Assembly: GCA_017643585.1 (NCBI GenBank)
Contig: JAEPND010000008.1
Span: 1-64,000, forward strand
Source of the DNA: Maricaulis sp.
GTDB lineage: Bacteria; Pseudomonadota; Alphaproteobacteria; Caulobacterales; Maricaulaceae
Length of the DNA stretch: 64,000 nucleotides
Reading direction: 5' to 3'
Positions 1 through 9,078 of this stretch are shown here, piece after piece. The notes below the pieces were generated by a model that was not told the DNA's origin, made no database searches, and saw nothing but the letters and a program-made list of their open reading frames with translations. The first letter of the stretch is position 1, and every line of letters starts with the position of its first letter. The position numbers and the translations under genes are program-made.

Positions 1-46
1 GAAAGACAGACTTGGCCAGATCAATGCCGATTGTTGTAACATTCAT
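1..46 (-). CDS. IS110-family transposase, N-terminal fragment cut by window edge
   Basis: Read on the minus strand from the ATG at 46, the first 15 codons give MNVTTIGIDLAKSVF. This is the typical start of IS110/IS1111 transposases, whose DEDD (RuvC-like) catalytic core opens with the D of GIDLAK. The gene runs off the left edge, so nothing can be said about its integrity. The sequence just upstream (47-100) has an aaggaacc-type ribosome binding site. Recognition rests on 15 residues only. Confidence 0.7.
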   Translation of the reverse strand, partial: MNVTTIGIDLAKSVF

Positions 47-71
47 GGTGGACGGTTCCTTCCCTTGTGCT

Positions 72-941
72 GGTTCCAACAGGTCCAGCATGGCACATCG
101 CGATGCCGTTGGTCGGGGCCGTCCACCCCATCAGACAAAACCGGATCGGTCTCGAAAGACCGGATTTGATCCTAGCTCAGGCCGCGAGTTGACGCCATTC
201 GAGCAGGGCGGCGGAGCGGTTTTCCTTGAATTCTTCACGGCGGTAGAAATGGCGCTCGAGATTGAAGTGGTTGTGAATGGAGGACTGGACGGCGGCGAAC
301 TTTTGAAGACTTCGCATCGACCTGAACCGCGTCATTGTTTTTTCTCGCCGCCGCAATGGCTGGTGTGAGTTCTCGGCCCGATTGTTGAGCCACCTCCCGG
401 TTTCCTGCCGACTGGCAATTCCGAGATCACGAAACGCGGCCTTGTAGGACGGCAACTTGTCGGTGACGATCTGCTTCGGTGCCCCATATCGCTTCATCGC
501 CTTGAGCAGAAACTTCAGCGCTGCCTTGCGATTTCGCGTCTTGGTGACATACGCCTCAAGCACTTCACCCTCGTGATCAACAGCGCGCCAGAGGTAATGG
601 TGCTCGCCGTTTATCTTCACGAAAACCTCGTCCAGATGCCACGCCCAATTCGAATAGAAACGGTTTTCAACGCGGCGCTTTCGGATCGATTTCGCGAATA
701 ACGGCCCGAACCGGTTCCACCAAAATCGCACCGTCTCGTGCGTGATATCGATACCCCGTTCGTGGAGCAGGTCCTCGACATTCCGAAGCGACAGCGGGAA
801 GCGGATATACATCATCACCGCAAGACGGATAATCTCGGGTGAGGTCTTGAAAGATTTGAACGGGTTACGCATCGAAGCAGGTTACGAATCCGGCCCTCAT
901 GCCACAAGGCCAAGTTCCTCTGACACCACCCTGTTGGAGCC
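72..941. mobile_element. Possible limits of the IS6-like element
   Basis: An imperfect inverted pair brackets the transposase: ggttccaacagg at 72-83 and cctgttggagcc at 930-941 match at 11 of 12 positions when inverted. The enclosed length, 870 bp, is normal for IS6 elements. Against this, the flanks (cttgtgct on the left, tccggaaa on the right) show no 8-bp target duplication. The left copy also lies in what looks like the leader of the IS110 gene. The ends are therefore tentative. Confidence 0.3.
177..872 (-). CDS. IS6-family (IS26-like) transposase
   Basis: A 231-residue DDE transposase that would move its element by replicative transposition. Family features are visible: the N-terminal block in which LSLRNVEDLLHERGI and THETVRFWWNRFG form the helix-turn-helix and linker, then the catalytic Asp in WHLDEVFVKI, the second Asp in IVTDKLPSY, and the Glu in NNRAENSHQPLRRRE. 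Length is normal for IS6 transposases (about 230-240 residues) and no frame break is seen, so it looks intact. It lies beside the 5' end of an IS110-type gene, so this end of the window is an insertion-sequence cluster. The element limits are uncertain. Confidence 0.93.
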   Translation of the reverse strand: MRNPFKSFKTSPEIIRLAVMMYIRFPLSLRNVEDLLHERGIDITHETVRFWWNRFGPLFAKSIRKRRVENRFYSNWAWHLDEVFVKINGEHHYLWRAVDHEGEVLEAYVTKTRNRKAALKFLLKAMKRYGAPKQIVTDKLPSYKAAFRDLGIASRQETGRWLNNRAENSHQPLRRREKTMTRFRSMRSLQKFAAVQSSIHNHFNLERHFYRREEFKENRSAALLEWRQLAA

Positions 942-1077
942 TCCGGAAAAGCCGGAGCGGTGTAAGTAAGCATTTGGTAAACATATCGCGCCTAGCGTAA
1001 GCCGCTGCCGATGGCAAGCTTTCACTGCACCGCATCCAGAACGAGATGTTAGAGTGTTGAGCAAATGGAGAGTGCTC

Positions 1078-2757
1078 ATGCGTGTGAACATTAGTCGTAA
1101 GCTTACAGGCTTCAGCATCATCATGGCCGCGATCGCTGTCGTTCTGAGTTCAGTGTTTTTAATCGTAATTGATCAGTCGAGATCAAATGCGCGCTGGACA
1201 ACGCACACCCACGAGGTGCTTGCGCTTTTGGACCAAGCCGTCATCGGGATGGTTAATCAGGAAACGGGCCTTCGCGCATTTCTTTTGGCGGGCGAGGACA
1301 ACTTTCTGGAGCCCTACCACCTCGGCGCTACACAGTTCGAGGCCGCTATTTCCGAACTCCACACCAAAACCTCCGACAATCCACGGGCGACGAGACTGTC
1401 TGATGAAATCATGCAGTTGGGAATGTCCTGGCGAAACGACCATGCCGAACGTGCAATCAGTCTGATGCGAAACCCAATGACGCGGGAGCAGGGGCAAGCC
1501 ATGGAGATTGGTGGTGCCGGAAAGGTCCAGATGGACGGCATCCGGGAGCTGATCACTCAATTCCACAACATGGAGGCCGGTCTGTTGGATGAGCGCGCCG
1601 CCAGCCTGAGGAGTTCGCTTGGTTTTGGAACCCTGACGAGCTGGGCAGGTTTGGTCACTGCCATACTCTTCGCGATCGGCGGAAGTTTGCTGTTGTCACG
1701 GGACATTACTCGACCCCTCGCCAACCTCAAGTCCGTGATGGAAAAACTGGCCGGTGGTGACCGGCAGGTGGATGTGCCCAGCCAGTCGCGCACAGACGAG
1801 CTCGGCGAGGTAGCGCGAGCTGTGGAGGTGTTCAGAGCGGAGCTTGAGCGCGCAGACAAGCAGCGCGCAGAAAGCGATGAGTTGCAGGAAAAGGCTCGAC
1901 AGGAAACGCGCCAGTCCTTTATCGATAATGTGCTCGTTGACTTTGAGCGTTCGGTCGAGAAATCGCTCACGGATCTGGTGGCGATGTCCACCAGCATGGA
2001 AACCAGCGCATCCACACTCATCGACGGTGCCAGCTCTGTCGTTGGTGTTGTCGGAGAAACTTCTGATGCAGCGGATCTCGCCGGGGAATCTGCTCAGACT
2101 GTGGCAGGCGCGGCGGAGGAAATCTCGGTCTCGGTCTCCGAGATCAATGTCCAGGTGTCGGAATCAGCGACTCGCTCACGCCAGGCTGTCGAGGCAGCGA
2201 ACGACAGTACGCAACAGGTCAGCGTCCTCGCTGATACGGCGGCGGAAATTGGCAAGATCGTCGACATCATCCGGGATATAGCGGAACAGACCAATCTTCT
2301 GGCCCTGAACGCGACAATCGAGAGTGCCCGCGCAGGCGAGGCTGGCAAGGGGTTCGCCGTTGTTGCAAGCGAAGTAAAGGCGCTGGCCGAGCAAACCGCT
2401 GGCGCGACGAGTGAAATCGAAACCCATATCGACGCGCTGCAAGCCGCGACGTCCGTTGCGACCCAGTCGATGGATGTGATCTCCAGTTCAATCACTTCGG
2501 TTGACGAAGTCTGTGCATCAATCGCCTGCTCGATTGAGCAACAAGGAGCCGCTACCTCACAAATTGCAGCGAGCGCACAGGATGCCGCGGGGGCTTCCAA
2601 AAGCGTGAACACAGCCATCGACAAGGTTGGGGAATTTACGAACTCGACCAAAAACACCGCCAGCGAGGTCGTCGATAATGCACAGACCCTCGCGCGCCAG
2701 GCCGAGAGCGTCCAGGTCGGTATTTCCGAATTCCTGGCCAAGGTCCGGGAGGCCTAG
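1078..2757 (+). CDS. Methyl-accepting chemotaxis protein with CHASE3 sensor domain
   Basis: A 559-residue inner-membrane chemoreceptor expected to signal to CheA/CheW. Order: first membrane helix (about 10-32), periplasmic CHASE3-type helical domain (about 35-170, with the [15 protein letters not shown] motif typical of CHASE3), second membrane helix (about 180-200), HAMP (about 203-257), then the cytoplasmic signalling coiled coil. The hairpin tip is present as [20 protein letters not shown], followed by [16 protein letters not shown]. There is no C-terminal CheR-tethering pentapeptide; it ends in [10 protein letters not shown] chose the ATG at 1078 because ggag lies 7 bases upstream; an in-frame GTG at 1054 is possible. 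A porin-like gene follows after 33 bases. Confidence 0.93.
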   Translation: MRVNISRKLTGFSIIMAAIAVVLSSVFLIVIDQSRSNARWTTHTHEVLALLDQAVIGMVNQETGLRAFLLAGEDNFLEPYHLGATQFEAAISELHTKTSDNPRATRLSDEIMQLGMSWRNDHAERAISLMRNPMTREQGQAMEIGGAGKVQMDGIRELITQFHNMEAGLLDERAASLRSSLGFGTLTSWAGLVTAILFAIGGSLLLSRDITRPLANLKSVMEKLAGGDRQVDVPSQSRTDELGEVARAVEVFRAELERADKQRAESDELQEKARQETRQSFIDNVLVDFERSVEKSLTDLVAMSTSMETSASTLIDGASSVVGVVGETSDAADLAGESAQTVAGAAEEISVSVSEINVQVSESATRSRQAVEAANDSTQQVSVLADTAAEIGKIVDIIRDIAEQTNLLALNATIESARAGEAGKGFAVVASEVKALAEQTAGATSEIETHIDALQAATSVATQSMDVISSSITSVDEVCASIACSIEQQGAATSQIAASAQDAAGASKSVNTAIDKVGEFTNSTKNTASEVVDNAQTLARQAESVQVGISEFLAKVREA

Positions 2758-2790
2758 GTCATGTTGAGTTTCACCAGTAAGGGGTGCCCC

Positions 2791-3915
2791 ATGAATACGT
2801 TCCGGTCTATCCTCAGGTATGGATTATGCCTTTCAGTCCTTGGTGTCGTAACTGCCGCTCAGGCAGTCGCGGATGACGCAGAGCCGCAAGCTGTTGAGTT
2901 TGGCTTGAGTTATGCGGCGGGGCATTCCTTCGAACCCTTCGGGGCGGCTGACGGTGATTCCACATCGAAACAGCGATTGACGATAAACATGCGGGCTGAT
3001 CTGGAACAGGCTTGGGGGTGGCAGGGCGCTTCCTTCTTTATCCAGTATCAAAACCACCGGGGCGTCTCGGGCGGAAGCGAAATCGGCGATATTCAGGTTT
3101 ATGACGGTCTTGATGATCCCGAATATGATCGCATTCACATGGTCTGGCTGCAGCAGCATTTCTTCGGGGACACGCTTCGCGTGAAGCTCGGAAAAGTTGA
3201 GCCCAAGAGCGAGTTTTTCGCTCCCGCGAATGCGCGTCATCATCTTGGCTTTTCGACGGAGCGCAGTCCGACCATCATCGCCCAGGGTCCACCCTCCTTG
3301 AGTGCGAATTTCTTCTATCAACCCAGCGACCAGTTTTCGATCGGCCTCGGAATATACGATGCGGCCTGGAATCGTGGTTTCGACGAGAACACTTTCAACT
3401 TCAACAATGTTTTCGAGGACCTTGACGACTTGGCGCTGTTTTTGGAGGCGCGGTACTCATTCAACTCTGGCCACACCCGAATGAGGTTTGGGGTCTGGCG
3501 CCTTGACGGGGCGTTGAACCGCTTCGACGGTTTGACGGAAAATGGCTCTGAAGGGGCTTATCTGGTTCTTGATCACGACTTCAATGAACAGGTCGGCATG
3601 TACGCTCAGCTGGGTTTCGCGGATGGATCCGTCAGCGCCTTGACCCACCATTTCGGCGCAGGGTTCCAGTGGACCGGTGTCCTGAGCGCCCGACCGGATG
3701 ATATTTTCGGCGTCGGCGTATCACGCGTCAGCTTTAGCGATGATTTCAATGCGCCGTTCACCGACGATGCCGAGACGGCCTATGAAGTCTTCTACAAAAT
3801 GCCCCTGACGCCGCGGTTTGAATTTCAGGCTGACCTGCAGTTCATCGACAACCCCGGTGGGCTGGGAGCGTCTGATGCGCTTGTGCCGACAATCCGTGGT
3901 ACGGTTAGCTTCTAG
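2791..3915 (+). CDS. Outer-membrane porin-like protein (OprB-like carbohydrate porin)
   Basis: A 374-residue secreted beta-barrel candidate. The N-terminus is a signal peptide (hydrophobic stretch ending near AQAVA, about residues 1-25). The rest alternates polar and hydrophobic residues in the manner of membrane strands and ends in GTVSF, a C-terminal Phe as expected for BAM-assembled barrels. Segments such as LRVKLGKVEPKSEFF and the IYDAAWNRGFDENTFNF block resemble carbohydrate-selective porins of the OprB type. I prefer the ATG at 2791, with aagggg upstream, over 2761. It lies 33 bases behind the chemoreceptor and may share its transcript. Substrate cannot be told. Confidence 0.72.
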   Translation: MNTFRSILRYGLCLSVLGVVTAAQAVADDAEPQAVEFGLSYAAGHSFEPFGAADGDSTSKQRLTINMRADLEQAWGWQGASFFIQYQNHRGVSGGSEIGDIQVYDGLDDPEYDRIHMVWLQQHFFGDTLRVKLGKVEPKSEFFAPANARHHLGFSTERSPTIIAQGPPSLSANFFYQPSDQFSIGLGIYDAAWNRGFDENTFNFNNVFEDLDDLALFLEARYSFNSGHTRMRFGVWRLDGALNRFDGLTENGSEGAYLVLDHDFNEQVGMYAQLGFADGSVSALTHHFGAGFQWTGVLSARPDDIFGVGVSRVSFSDDFNAPFTDDAETAYEVFYKMPLTPRFEFQADLQFIDNPGGLGASDALVPTIRGTVSF

Positions 3916-4050
3916 AGAAGGAGCTGACGAAGCCGTTGCATCTGATGATCTATCCTTCCCTGCAGTAGAGGGAAAATTGATGACGCGGTGGGGCTCGAAT
4001 GTGTTCGGGCTCTCCGTCGCCCGTCTCGGCTTTTTGTGAAAGGTCTGACC

Positions 4051-4869
4051 TTGCGATTGCACCATGTGGTATTGCGCGTTGATGACCTCGAGAAGGCTGT
4101 CATTGCTTTCGAGGCGTTGGGCTTCTCTGTTACCTTCGGCGGGCAGCATGAGAGCAGTCCAACGGAGAATGCTCTAATTCATTTCAGGGACGGCACGTAC
4201 ATCGAGCTATTTTGCTTCACGAGGCCGCGCCTTGTTCGCTTTCTGGTCAGAGCCGGCTTTGCGGACCTGCTCTACAAGAACACATCGAACCATCTGAAGT
4301 TTCGCTTCGCGGAGACATTGAGGTTTCCGCCTGGTTTAGTGGATTTCGCCGTCTGCCATGACGCCATCGAAAGCTGTGCCGCGGTTCTTGGTCGCTCTGA
4401 TATTGCCTGCACGCCGGCGCAGGCGATGGCGCGCGTTTTGCCCAGCGGCGGTCGTTTGCAGTGGCAGATGGTCACTCCTTTTGATCCCGCGTTACCGCTT
4501 TTCGTAGGCGATTTCGATTTTGAGGGAGACAGCAAAGACGGGGGCGGCGAGCATGAAAATGCTGCTGTCGGTATCGCAAATATCGACTTTGCAGCATCAC
4601 ATCTTCAACCCATTTCGGATTATTGGCGATGTCTGGGTGTCGAATCCGAATTTGCCTCCGACGGAACATATTCTGTCGAAGGTCTGCAAACCACTTACCA
4701 TCCATTGGCGGCCCCGGACGGCGGGCGTGAAATAGGGGTGAAGTGGTTCAGTGCGGCCCGCCCGAAACCTGTCCGCCTGGATCTGTTCAGTGAGAGCGTC
4801 TCTTGTGCTCAAGAGCTTGACTTGCCGGAAGATTTGCATGCCGTTATCCGACTGGTGCCGTGTCTGTAA
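4051..4869 (+). CDS. VOC-superfamily (Glyoxalase_3-like) protein
   Basis: About 272 residues with a vicinal-oxygen-chelate fold at the N-terminus: LRLHHVVLRVDDLEKAV gives the first strand and helix with a candidate metal-binding His. ALIHFRDGTYIELFCF gives the strand that usually carries the Glu ligand. The second half (from about residue 120) looks like a second, diverged VOC module, as in the Glyoxalase_3 group. No substrate can be assigned. The start is uncertain: I chose the TTG at 4051, preceded by aaagg at a good distance. In-frame GTG codons at 4036 and 3988 lack a clear ribosome binding site. Confidence 0.7.
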   Translation: MRLHHVVLRVDDLEKAVIAFEALGFSVTFGGQHESSPTENALIHFRDGTYIELFCFTRPRLVRFLVRAGFADLLYKNTSNHLKFRFAETLRFPPGLVDFAVCHDAIESCAAVLGRSDIACTPAQAMARVLPSGGRLQWQMVTPFDPALPLFVGDFDFEGDSKDGGGEHENAAVGIANIDFAASHLQPISDYWRCLGVESEFASDGTYSVEGLQTTYHPLAAPDGGREIGVKWFSAARPKPVRLDLFSESVSCAQELDLPEDLHAVIRLVPCL

Positions 4870-5040
4870 AGTCTGTCCCTCCCATAGCGCTGTCGAAAAT
4901 TCGACCAACTACCATTTACTCTCCTGCTGAGCCTGTTGTGCTCCCCGCTATGGCAAAGACTTTATAGGCGGTCCCGATGCGGCACTATCAGCAGCCCTAG
5001 AAGCCGCTGACGGTATCCAAGACGGGGCGCAAGCCGGGTT

Positions 5041-5493
5041 CTATTGGTCATCTTCGGTCCTTTTGCGGGACGCAATATGGCGCATGGTGCCGTGGCAGTA
5101 CCGAGGATCTGTTTTTGGATAGCGCCAAGTGTTCCACCTGTTGGATGGTAGCTCGCCCGGCTTGGATGGCCTGTCAGTTGATGCCCAGGTTGAGGCGTTG
5201 CGGCCTTTGAAGCGACCATGTGACGTCTTATCGATGAAGCCCTTCTCCTCGAGTTCCTTAAAGGCTCACGCAGCCGAAGATTTGCCTATCTCCAACAAGT
5301 CCGAGGTCTCGCGGTAGGACAGGCTTAGGTCGCCATTATTATACCCATTGTGACGAGCGCGCAGCTCTATGTAGACCTTGGTCGCTGCTCCGGCGAGAGA
5401 ACGCCAAGCATCACTTCTGGCCACGTTGTGCGGGATCGGAACATACTGACTGCGCTTTTTGCTGCGCCCTTTCTGGTTGTGATGGCTAGGCAT
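5041..5493 (-). pseudogene. Islet replication-initiator/HTH-like gene with in-frame TGA
   Basis: The first 75 codons (5493 to 5269) read through YVPIPHNVARSDAWRSL and ATKVYIELRARHNG, a sequence type common in small integrative elements, where it resembles the winged-helix start of plasmid replication initiators. A TGA stop sits at 5268-5266. In the same frame the reading continues as AFKELEEKGFIDKTSHGRFKG and onward to a TAG at 5041-5043, giving the expected second half of the family. A single CGA to TGA change (Arg to stop, codon 76) explains the break. It lies 28 bases downstream of the AlpA-like gene on the same strand. Function as replication initiator is inference. Confidence 0.7.
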
Positions 5494-5521
5494 CTGCGCA
5501 GCCCTCCGTGTCTGCCCTCGA

Positions 5522-5713
5522 TCAGGTTGTTTGTGGCTCGCCGTTACGCAAGCGCTTCATCGCCGCGTAGACCTCGGCTTCGAGCCAGTAGTTCGTGCCT
5601 CCGAGTTTCATGGGCTTGGGCAGGCGGTCGTGCTGCAGATCCAGATAGATCGCCGACCGTGAGCGGCCGCCGAGTACTTTACGGAGTTCAGAAAGAGTTA
5701 TGTAGCGTGTCAT
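5522..5713 (-). CDS. AlpA-family phage-type DNA-binding regulator/excisionase
   Basis: A 63-residue winged-helix protein of the AlpA/MerR-like excisionase type. The family pattern is clear: ITLSELRKVLGGRSRSAIY is the helix-turn-helix, followed by the basic LPKPMKLGG wing and the NYWLEAEV closing helix. Such proteins regulate or assist excision of integrated elements. It lies between the broken initiator-like gene and a 172-residue unknown, all on the minus strand, with the integrase upstream, so it belongs to the small integrative islet. It appears intact. Confidence 0.85.
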   Translation of the reverse strand: MTRYITLSELRKVLGGRSRSAIYLDLQHDRLPKPMKLGGTNYWLEAEVYAAMKRLRNGEPQTT

Positions 5714-5791
5714 ATGGACCTCATTGGATTCAATGGGGCTAATTTGAGCGAATCCTTACATTGGCTCATGGGGCAACAACCTGTGAGGTTT

Positions 5792-6310
5792 CTACTCCAC
5801 GGATTCTGGCCTGTGACGCAGCCAGACTTTCTTCACGCCTTCGAAGGTTGTTGGCGACCGGCCGAGGTCAGCCAAAGCCGCTGCTATTGCGTCACAAGCG
5901 CTGAAGGGCGAGCTGGCGTCGTTGCGCGTTGGAGAAACGCCCTTGAGGTCTGTCAGCTGTAACACTGCAAGAACAATAGCGACATCCGTGTCGGTGTTTC
6001 TGGGGCGCCCCCCCTTCGATTGGGGTTTCTCGATCTCTCCACGCAGGAATTTCGCCAGCCATGCCCGTTCGGCTTCTTCCAGGGGCGCTCCGGTTTCCAC
6101 CTTGTACGAGAGGGCGAGGGTCAAGCGGCGATAGTCTGTGAAATCGAGAGGCGCATTCACCAAGAGAGCTTCAGGGGTTGTTCTTAACCGACGCAAGCCA
6201 CTCATCGTGAGCCCGGTGGTTATGAGCGACGTGTTGTCGGTTGTGCGGAAAAAACCTTCAAGATGACGCCTCGCTTCAGCAATAACGTCCTGAAACTCAT
6301 GTTCATCCAT
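5792..6310 (-). CDS. Hypothetical islet protein, 172 residues
   Basis: I do not recognise a characterised family. The protein is soluble and charged; it has a central basic segment (KPQSKGGRPRNTDTDVAI, about residues 97-114) that could bind DNA. Its start codon region abuts the stop of the integrase gene (6310), so the two are translationally coupled, which is common for accessory genes of P4-type integrases. No membrane segment or signal peptide is visible. It probably serves the element rather than the host; that is inference from position. Confidence 0.7.
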   Translation of the reverse strand: MDEHEFQDVIAEARRHLEGFFRTTDNTSLITTGLTMSGLRRLRTTPEALLVNAPLDFTDYRRLTLALSYKVETGAPLEEAERAWLAKFLRGEIEKPQSKGGRPRNTDTDVAIVLAVLQLTDLKGVSPTRNDASSPFSACDAIAAALADLGRSPTTFEGVKKVWLRHRPESVE

Positions 6311-7503
6311 TATCGAGCCGCCACGATCTTCACGAGATTGCTATTGGCGCCTGTGACATGAGCTGCCCACCGTTCGGCCAGGGCCAGCCTTTGTTCGAAA
6401 TAATCCGTGCGACGATACGCGCGAACCACATCAGAGTCGCTGCGATGCCCCAGCATCATTTCGGCGACTTCGTGAGGTGCGTCGGTGTTCTCGGCCAGCC
6501 ACGTTCTCAAGCTGGACCTGAAGCCATGTGGGCGCGCCTTCACACCTCGCCGGGTCATGAATTGCGACAGCGTCATATCAGAGATGACACCGCGTGACTT
6601 GCCCGGAAACAGAAATCCACCTCGGGCGAATGGCTTGGCCTGTTCGATGATCTCCAGTGCTTCTTTGGAGAGCGGGATGCGCAAGTCCTGTGTTTTGCCT
6701 TTGCGCCCCTTGAGTTCCTCGGCTGGTATTGTCCAGACATTGTCGTGGACTTGCTCGAGCTTGAGCTTGCGAACATTCGCCGACCGAGCGGCGGTCAGGA
6801 TCAGAAAGCGCATCGCCAGAACTGTTGGCGCTTTCTCATCTAGGCTTTGGTAGAAATCAGGAACCTCTCGCCAATCCATCGCCTCTATATGTTTTGGTGT
6901 GCTGATTTGCTCCCCAAGAAGCGCCTTCGCCTTCTCGGTTGCCTGCATGTCAACGTCCAGCCCCAGCGCTGCGGCGTGTCTCATGACGATGCCGAGACGA
7001 TAGAGCGCTTTCTTCGCGGTCACGGCTTTCTCGTGCCAGATCGGGCGCAGGGCGTCACGTATATCGCGCTGGTCGAGATCCTCGATTGGCACACTGCCCA
7101 GTTTCGGCAGAACGTGAATGTTCAACGGGCTGAGCCAGCCCCCGGCTTTGCCTGCATCCTTTGGTTCAGCCTTTCGGGCTTCAAAGGCGTCTTGAGTAAT
7201 AACTGCCAGGCTGGTGTCGCTGCGACTAACGCGGCGCGCTTCCGCTCGCTTTTCGGTCAGTGGGTCCTTCCCGGATTTCAGGACACGCCGCCACTGGTCC
7301 GCGCTCTCGCGTGCCTGTGCCAGGGATACGTCAGCCAGTGCGCCCAGCCCCATTTCGCGACGCCGATTGTGGATGGTGTAACGGTATATCCATTACGCGC
7401 CGCCATCCGCGCGCTTGAATAGCCAGAGCCCCGCTCCGTCGCCGTGCTTCCCGACCGGTGCCGATTTGACAAAACTCGCCGTCAGTTTGTTCCGCGCGCC
7501 CAT
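6310..7503 (-). pseudogene. P4-type tyrosine integrase with in-frame TAA in codon 37
   Basis: The catalytic part is well preserved: the first Arg in LTAARSANVRKLKL, HGFRSSLRTWL (H-x-x-R), the GHRSDSDVV box and the Tyr nucleophile in AYRRTDYFEQR. The largest open frame starts at the ATG at 7353, yet the same frame upstream from the ATG at 7503 encodes the expected N-terminal arm-binding DUF4102 start (MGARNKLTASFVKSAPVGKH, then DGAGLWL). The break is a single TAA at 7395-7393, between GGA and WIYRYTIHNRRR. Translation restarting at 7353 would give 347 residues without the N-terminal domain. The element is thus probably unable to move by itself. Confidence 0.85.
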
Positions 7504-7918
7504 CTCAATCCATCTTTCTGTCCACCCTATTGTTCTGGATGTATTTGGACGTATCAAGTCGGGTGAGCCGGATTATGCAATTTATTTCAAATGGTGATTG
7601 TGGAAAATTGGATGCGATCAGACAGGGGTGAATAGATCATTAGTGCCTCTTGGGTGCGCCATTTTCTTTCATTGTTCCGGCTCCGCTCGACCCGAGCCTG
7701 TCGCCAACTTTGGTGGTGGGGCCGATGCTCGCATGGAGCGCGCTCAAGGCTGCGGGGTTTGAACTTGATCCACCGCGGAGCGCCACTCTTTCGGTCTCAC
7801 GGCAGTTCGCTGCACTCACGTTTCCGACGGGGCGGGGTGAGCGCCCGACTCGCGGTCGCGCTTGCGAACCCGTTGGCTCGAAGCGGCATCTGTCGGGCTC
7901 GCCTCTCGCAATGACGGT
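7504..7918. other. 415-base intergenic stretch beside the integrase
   Basis: This is where an attachment site of the islet would be expected, since the integrase start faces it. I see no tRNA gene and no direct repeat shared with the other flank (4870-5040). The stretch 7553-7640 is AT-richer than its surroundings. The open frames over 7650-8018 have no ribosome binding site and no recognisable family features, and are treated as chance. Confidence 0.4.
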
Positions 7919-8104
7919 TCAGCCCGCCAGGCACCACAATCCTGTACAGACACCGAACATGAGCTGCATGCCCAGATCCAGCAGGCCTGTGAGGACGAGC
8001 ACGGGCGCACCCACATAGACGATCAGAAGCAGGACGGCCATCACGGTCAGGCGTGGTGGCGCGATACGATGGCCCATCACGGTCTCGGGGCGGCGGCTGA
8101 ACAT
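7919..8104 (-). CDS. Small predicted membrane protein, 61 residues
   Basis: Starts at the ATG at 8104, with ggag 8 bases upstream. A basic amphipathic N-terminus (FSRRPETVMGHRIAPPRL) is followed by two closely spaced hydrophobic segments (about 20-40 and 44-60). It probably inserts in the inner membrane with the N-terminus in the cytoplasm. No family recognised. It is divergent from the FemAB-like gene, with about 63 bases between the starts. Confidence 0.55.
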   Translation of the reverse strand: MFSRRPETVMGHRIAPPRLTVMAVLLLIVYVGAPVLVLTGLLDLGMQLMFGVCTGLWCLAG

Positions 8105-8167
8105 GCATTGTGCTCCATGAGCTGGCGTGGCTAGTGTGATCTGGACGTGATTCTGGTTAATCAACCG

Positions 8168-9070
8168 ATGCAGATTTCCACCGATATCTCCCGTGCCCAG
8201 TGGGACGAGGCCCTGGCAAGCATCCCGGCTTCGCTGCAGCAGGACTGGAGCTATGGGGACGCCCTCGTTGCCGTCGGCGCCCATGTCGTTCGTCTCGCCA
8301 TTCGGGATGACCAGGGGCTGGTCGCGCTGGCGCAGTTCACCACGCGCAAGATCGGGCTGCTTGTCGATGTCGGCCTGTGTTCTCGCGGCCCTGTCTGGTT
8401 GCGCGAGGTTACGGCGCGGGAACGCCAACAGGTGCACAAGGCGCTGAAGTCCGCACTGGGGCTCGGCTGGCCGCGTGTCACCCTGCAAACGCCGGATGAC
8501 GAGGCTCCGTTGCCGGGGGCGCGGCGTGTGGTGTCGGGATATTCCACCGTCATGCTCGACCTCACCCGGCCGCTCGAGGATTTGCGGGCCGGTTTCGACG
8601 GCAAATGGCGCAATCGCCTGGTCGCGGCGGAAAAATCGGATCTGAAAGTCCAGCAAAACGGAACCAAGCCCGCGCAATATATCTGGTTGCTGGAGACGGA
8701 GGAGGGGCAGCGCAAGGCCCGTGGCTATACCGCGACGCCAGCCTCGCTGGTGCCCGAATTTGTCCAGGCCAAGGGCGACCGCGACAGCCTGCTTGTCCTG
8801 CGCGCAGATCTCGGCAAGCAAAAGGCGGCCGCCATGCTGTTTTTGATCCACGGGTGCGCGGCGACCTATCATATCGGCTGGAACAGCGAGGACGGACGCA
8901 AGCTGGGCGCGCATAATCTCCTGCTGTGGTCAGCGCTGGACACTCTCAAACAGCGTGGCGTGACCCGGCTGGACCTGGGCGGTGTTGAGACGGTGAAAAG
9001 CGCCGGTCTGGCCCGGTTCAAGCTCGGCACGGGTGGCGAGCTGGTCACCTATGCCGGAACCTATTTCTAG
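8168..9070 (+). CDS. FemAB/GNAT-like acyltransferase
   Basis: About 300 residues with the layout of FemAB-type proteins (two GNAT-like halves): a variable N-terminal half and a C-terminal half with MLFLIHGCAATYHIGWNSEDGRK and RLDLGGVE, which match the conserved substrate-side motifs of peptidoglycan-bridge type aminoacyltransferases and their exopolysaccharide-associated relatives. The actual acceptor is unknown; in proteobacteria such proteins occur in envelope polymer modification. The start could be the GTG at 8147 or the ATG at 8168; neither has a strong ribosome binding site. A lipoprotein gene follows after 8 bases and is likely cotranscribed. Confidence 0.72.
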   Translation: MQISTDISRAQWDEALASIPASLQQDWSYGDALVAVGAHVVRLAIRDDQGLVALAQFTTRKIGLLVDVGLCSRGPVWLREVTARERQQVHKALKSALGLGWPRVTLQTPDDEAPLPGARRVVSGYSTVMLDLTRPLEDLRAGFDGKWRNRLVAAEKSDLKVQQNGTKPAQYIWLLETEEGQRKARGYTATPASLVPEFVQAKGDRDSLLVLRADLGKQKAAAMLFLIHGCAATYHIGWNSEDGRKLGAHNLLLWSALDTLKQRGVTRLDLGGVETVKSAGLARFKLGTGGELVTYAGTYF

Positions 9071-9078
9071 GAGGTTGA

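Noticed and set aside
4935-5110. Plus-strand open stretch reading RYGKDFIGGPDAALSAALEA
   Set aside because: It has protein-like composition but no start codon, begins after a stop, and overlaps the 3' part of the better-supported minus-strand initiator-like gene.
7650-8018. Open frames of about 90-120 codons on both strands upstream of the FemAB-like gene
   Set aside because: No ribosome binding site, no family features, low-complexity basic translations; only the 61-residue membrane ORF at 7919-8104 looks coding.
8104-8914. 331-codon minus-strand frame over the FemAB-like gene
   Set aside because: Antisense shadow of a GC-rich gene; only its last 61 codons, outside the FemAB gene, look real.
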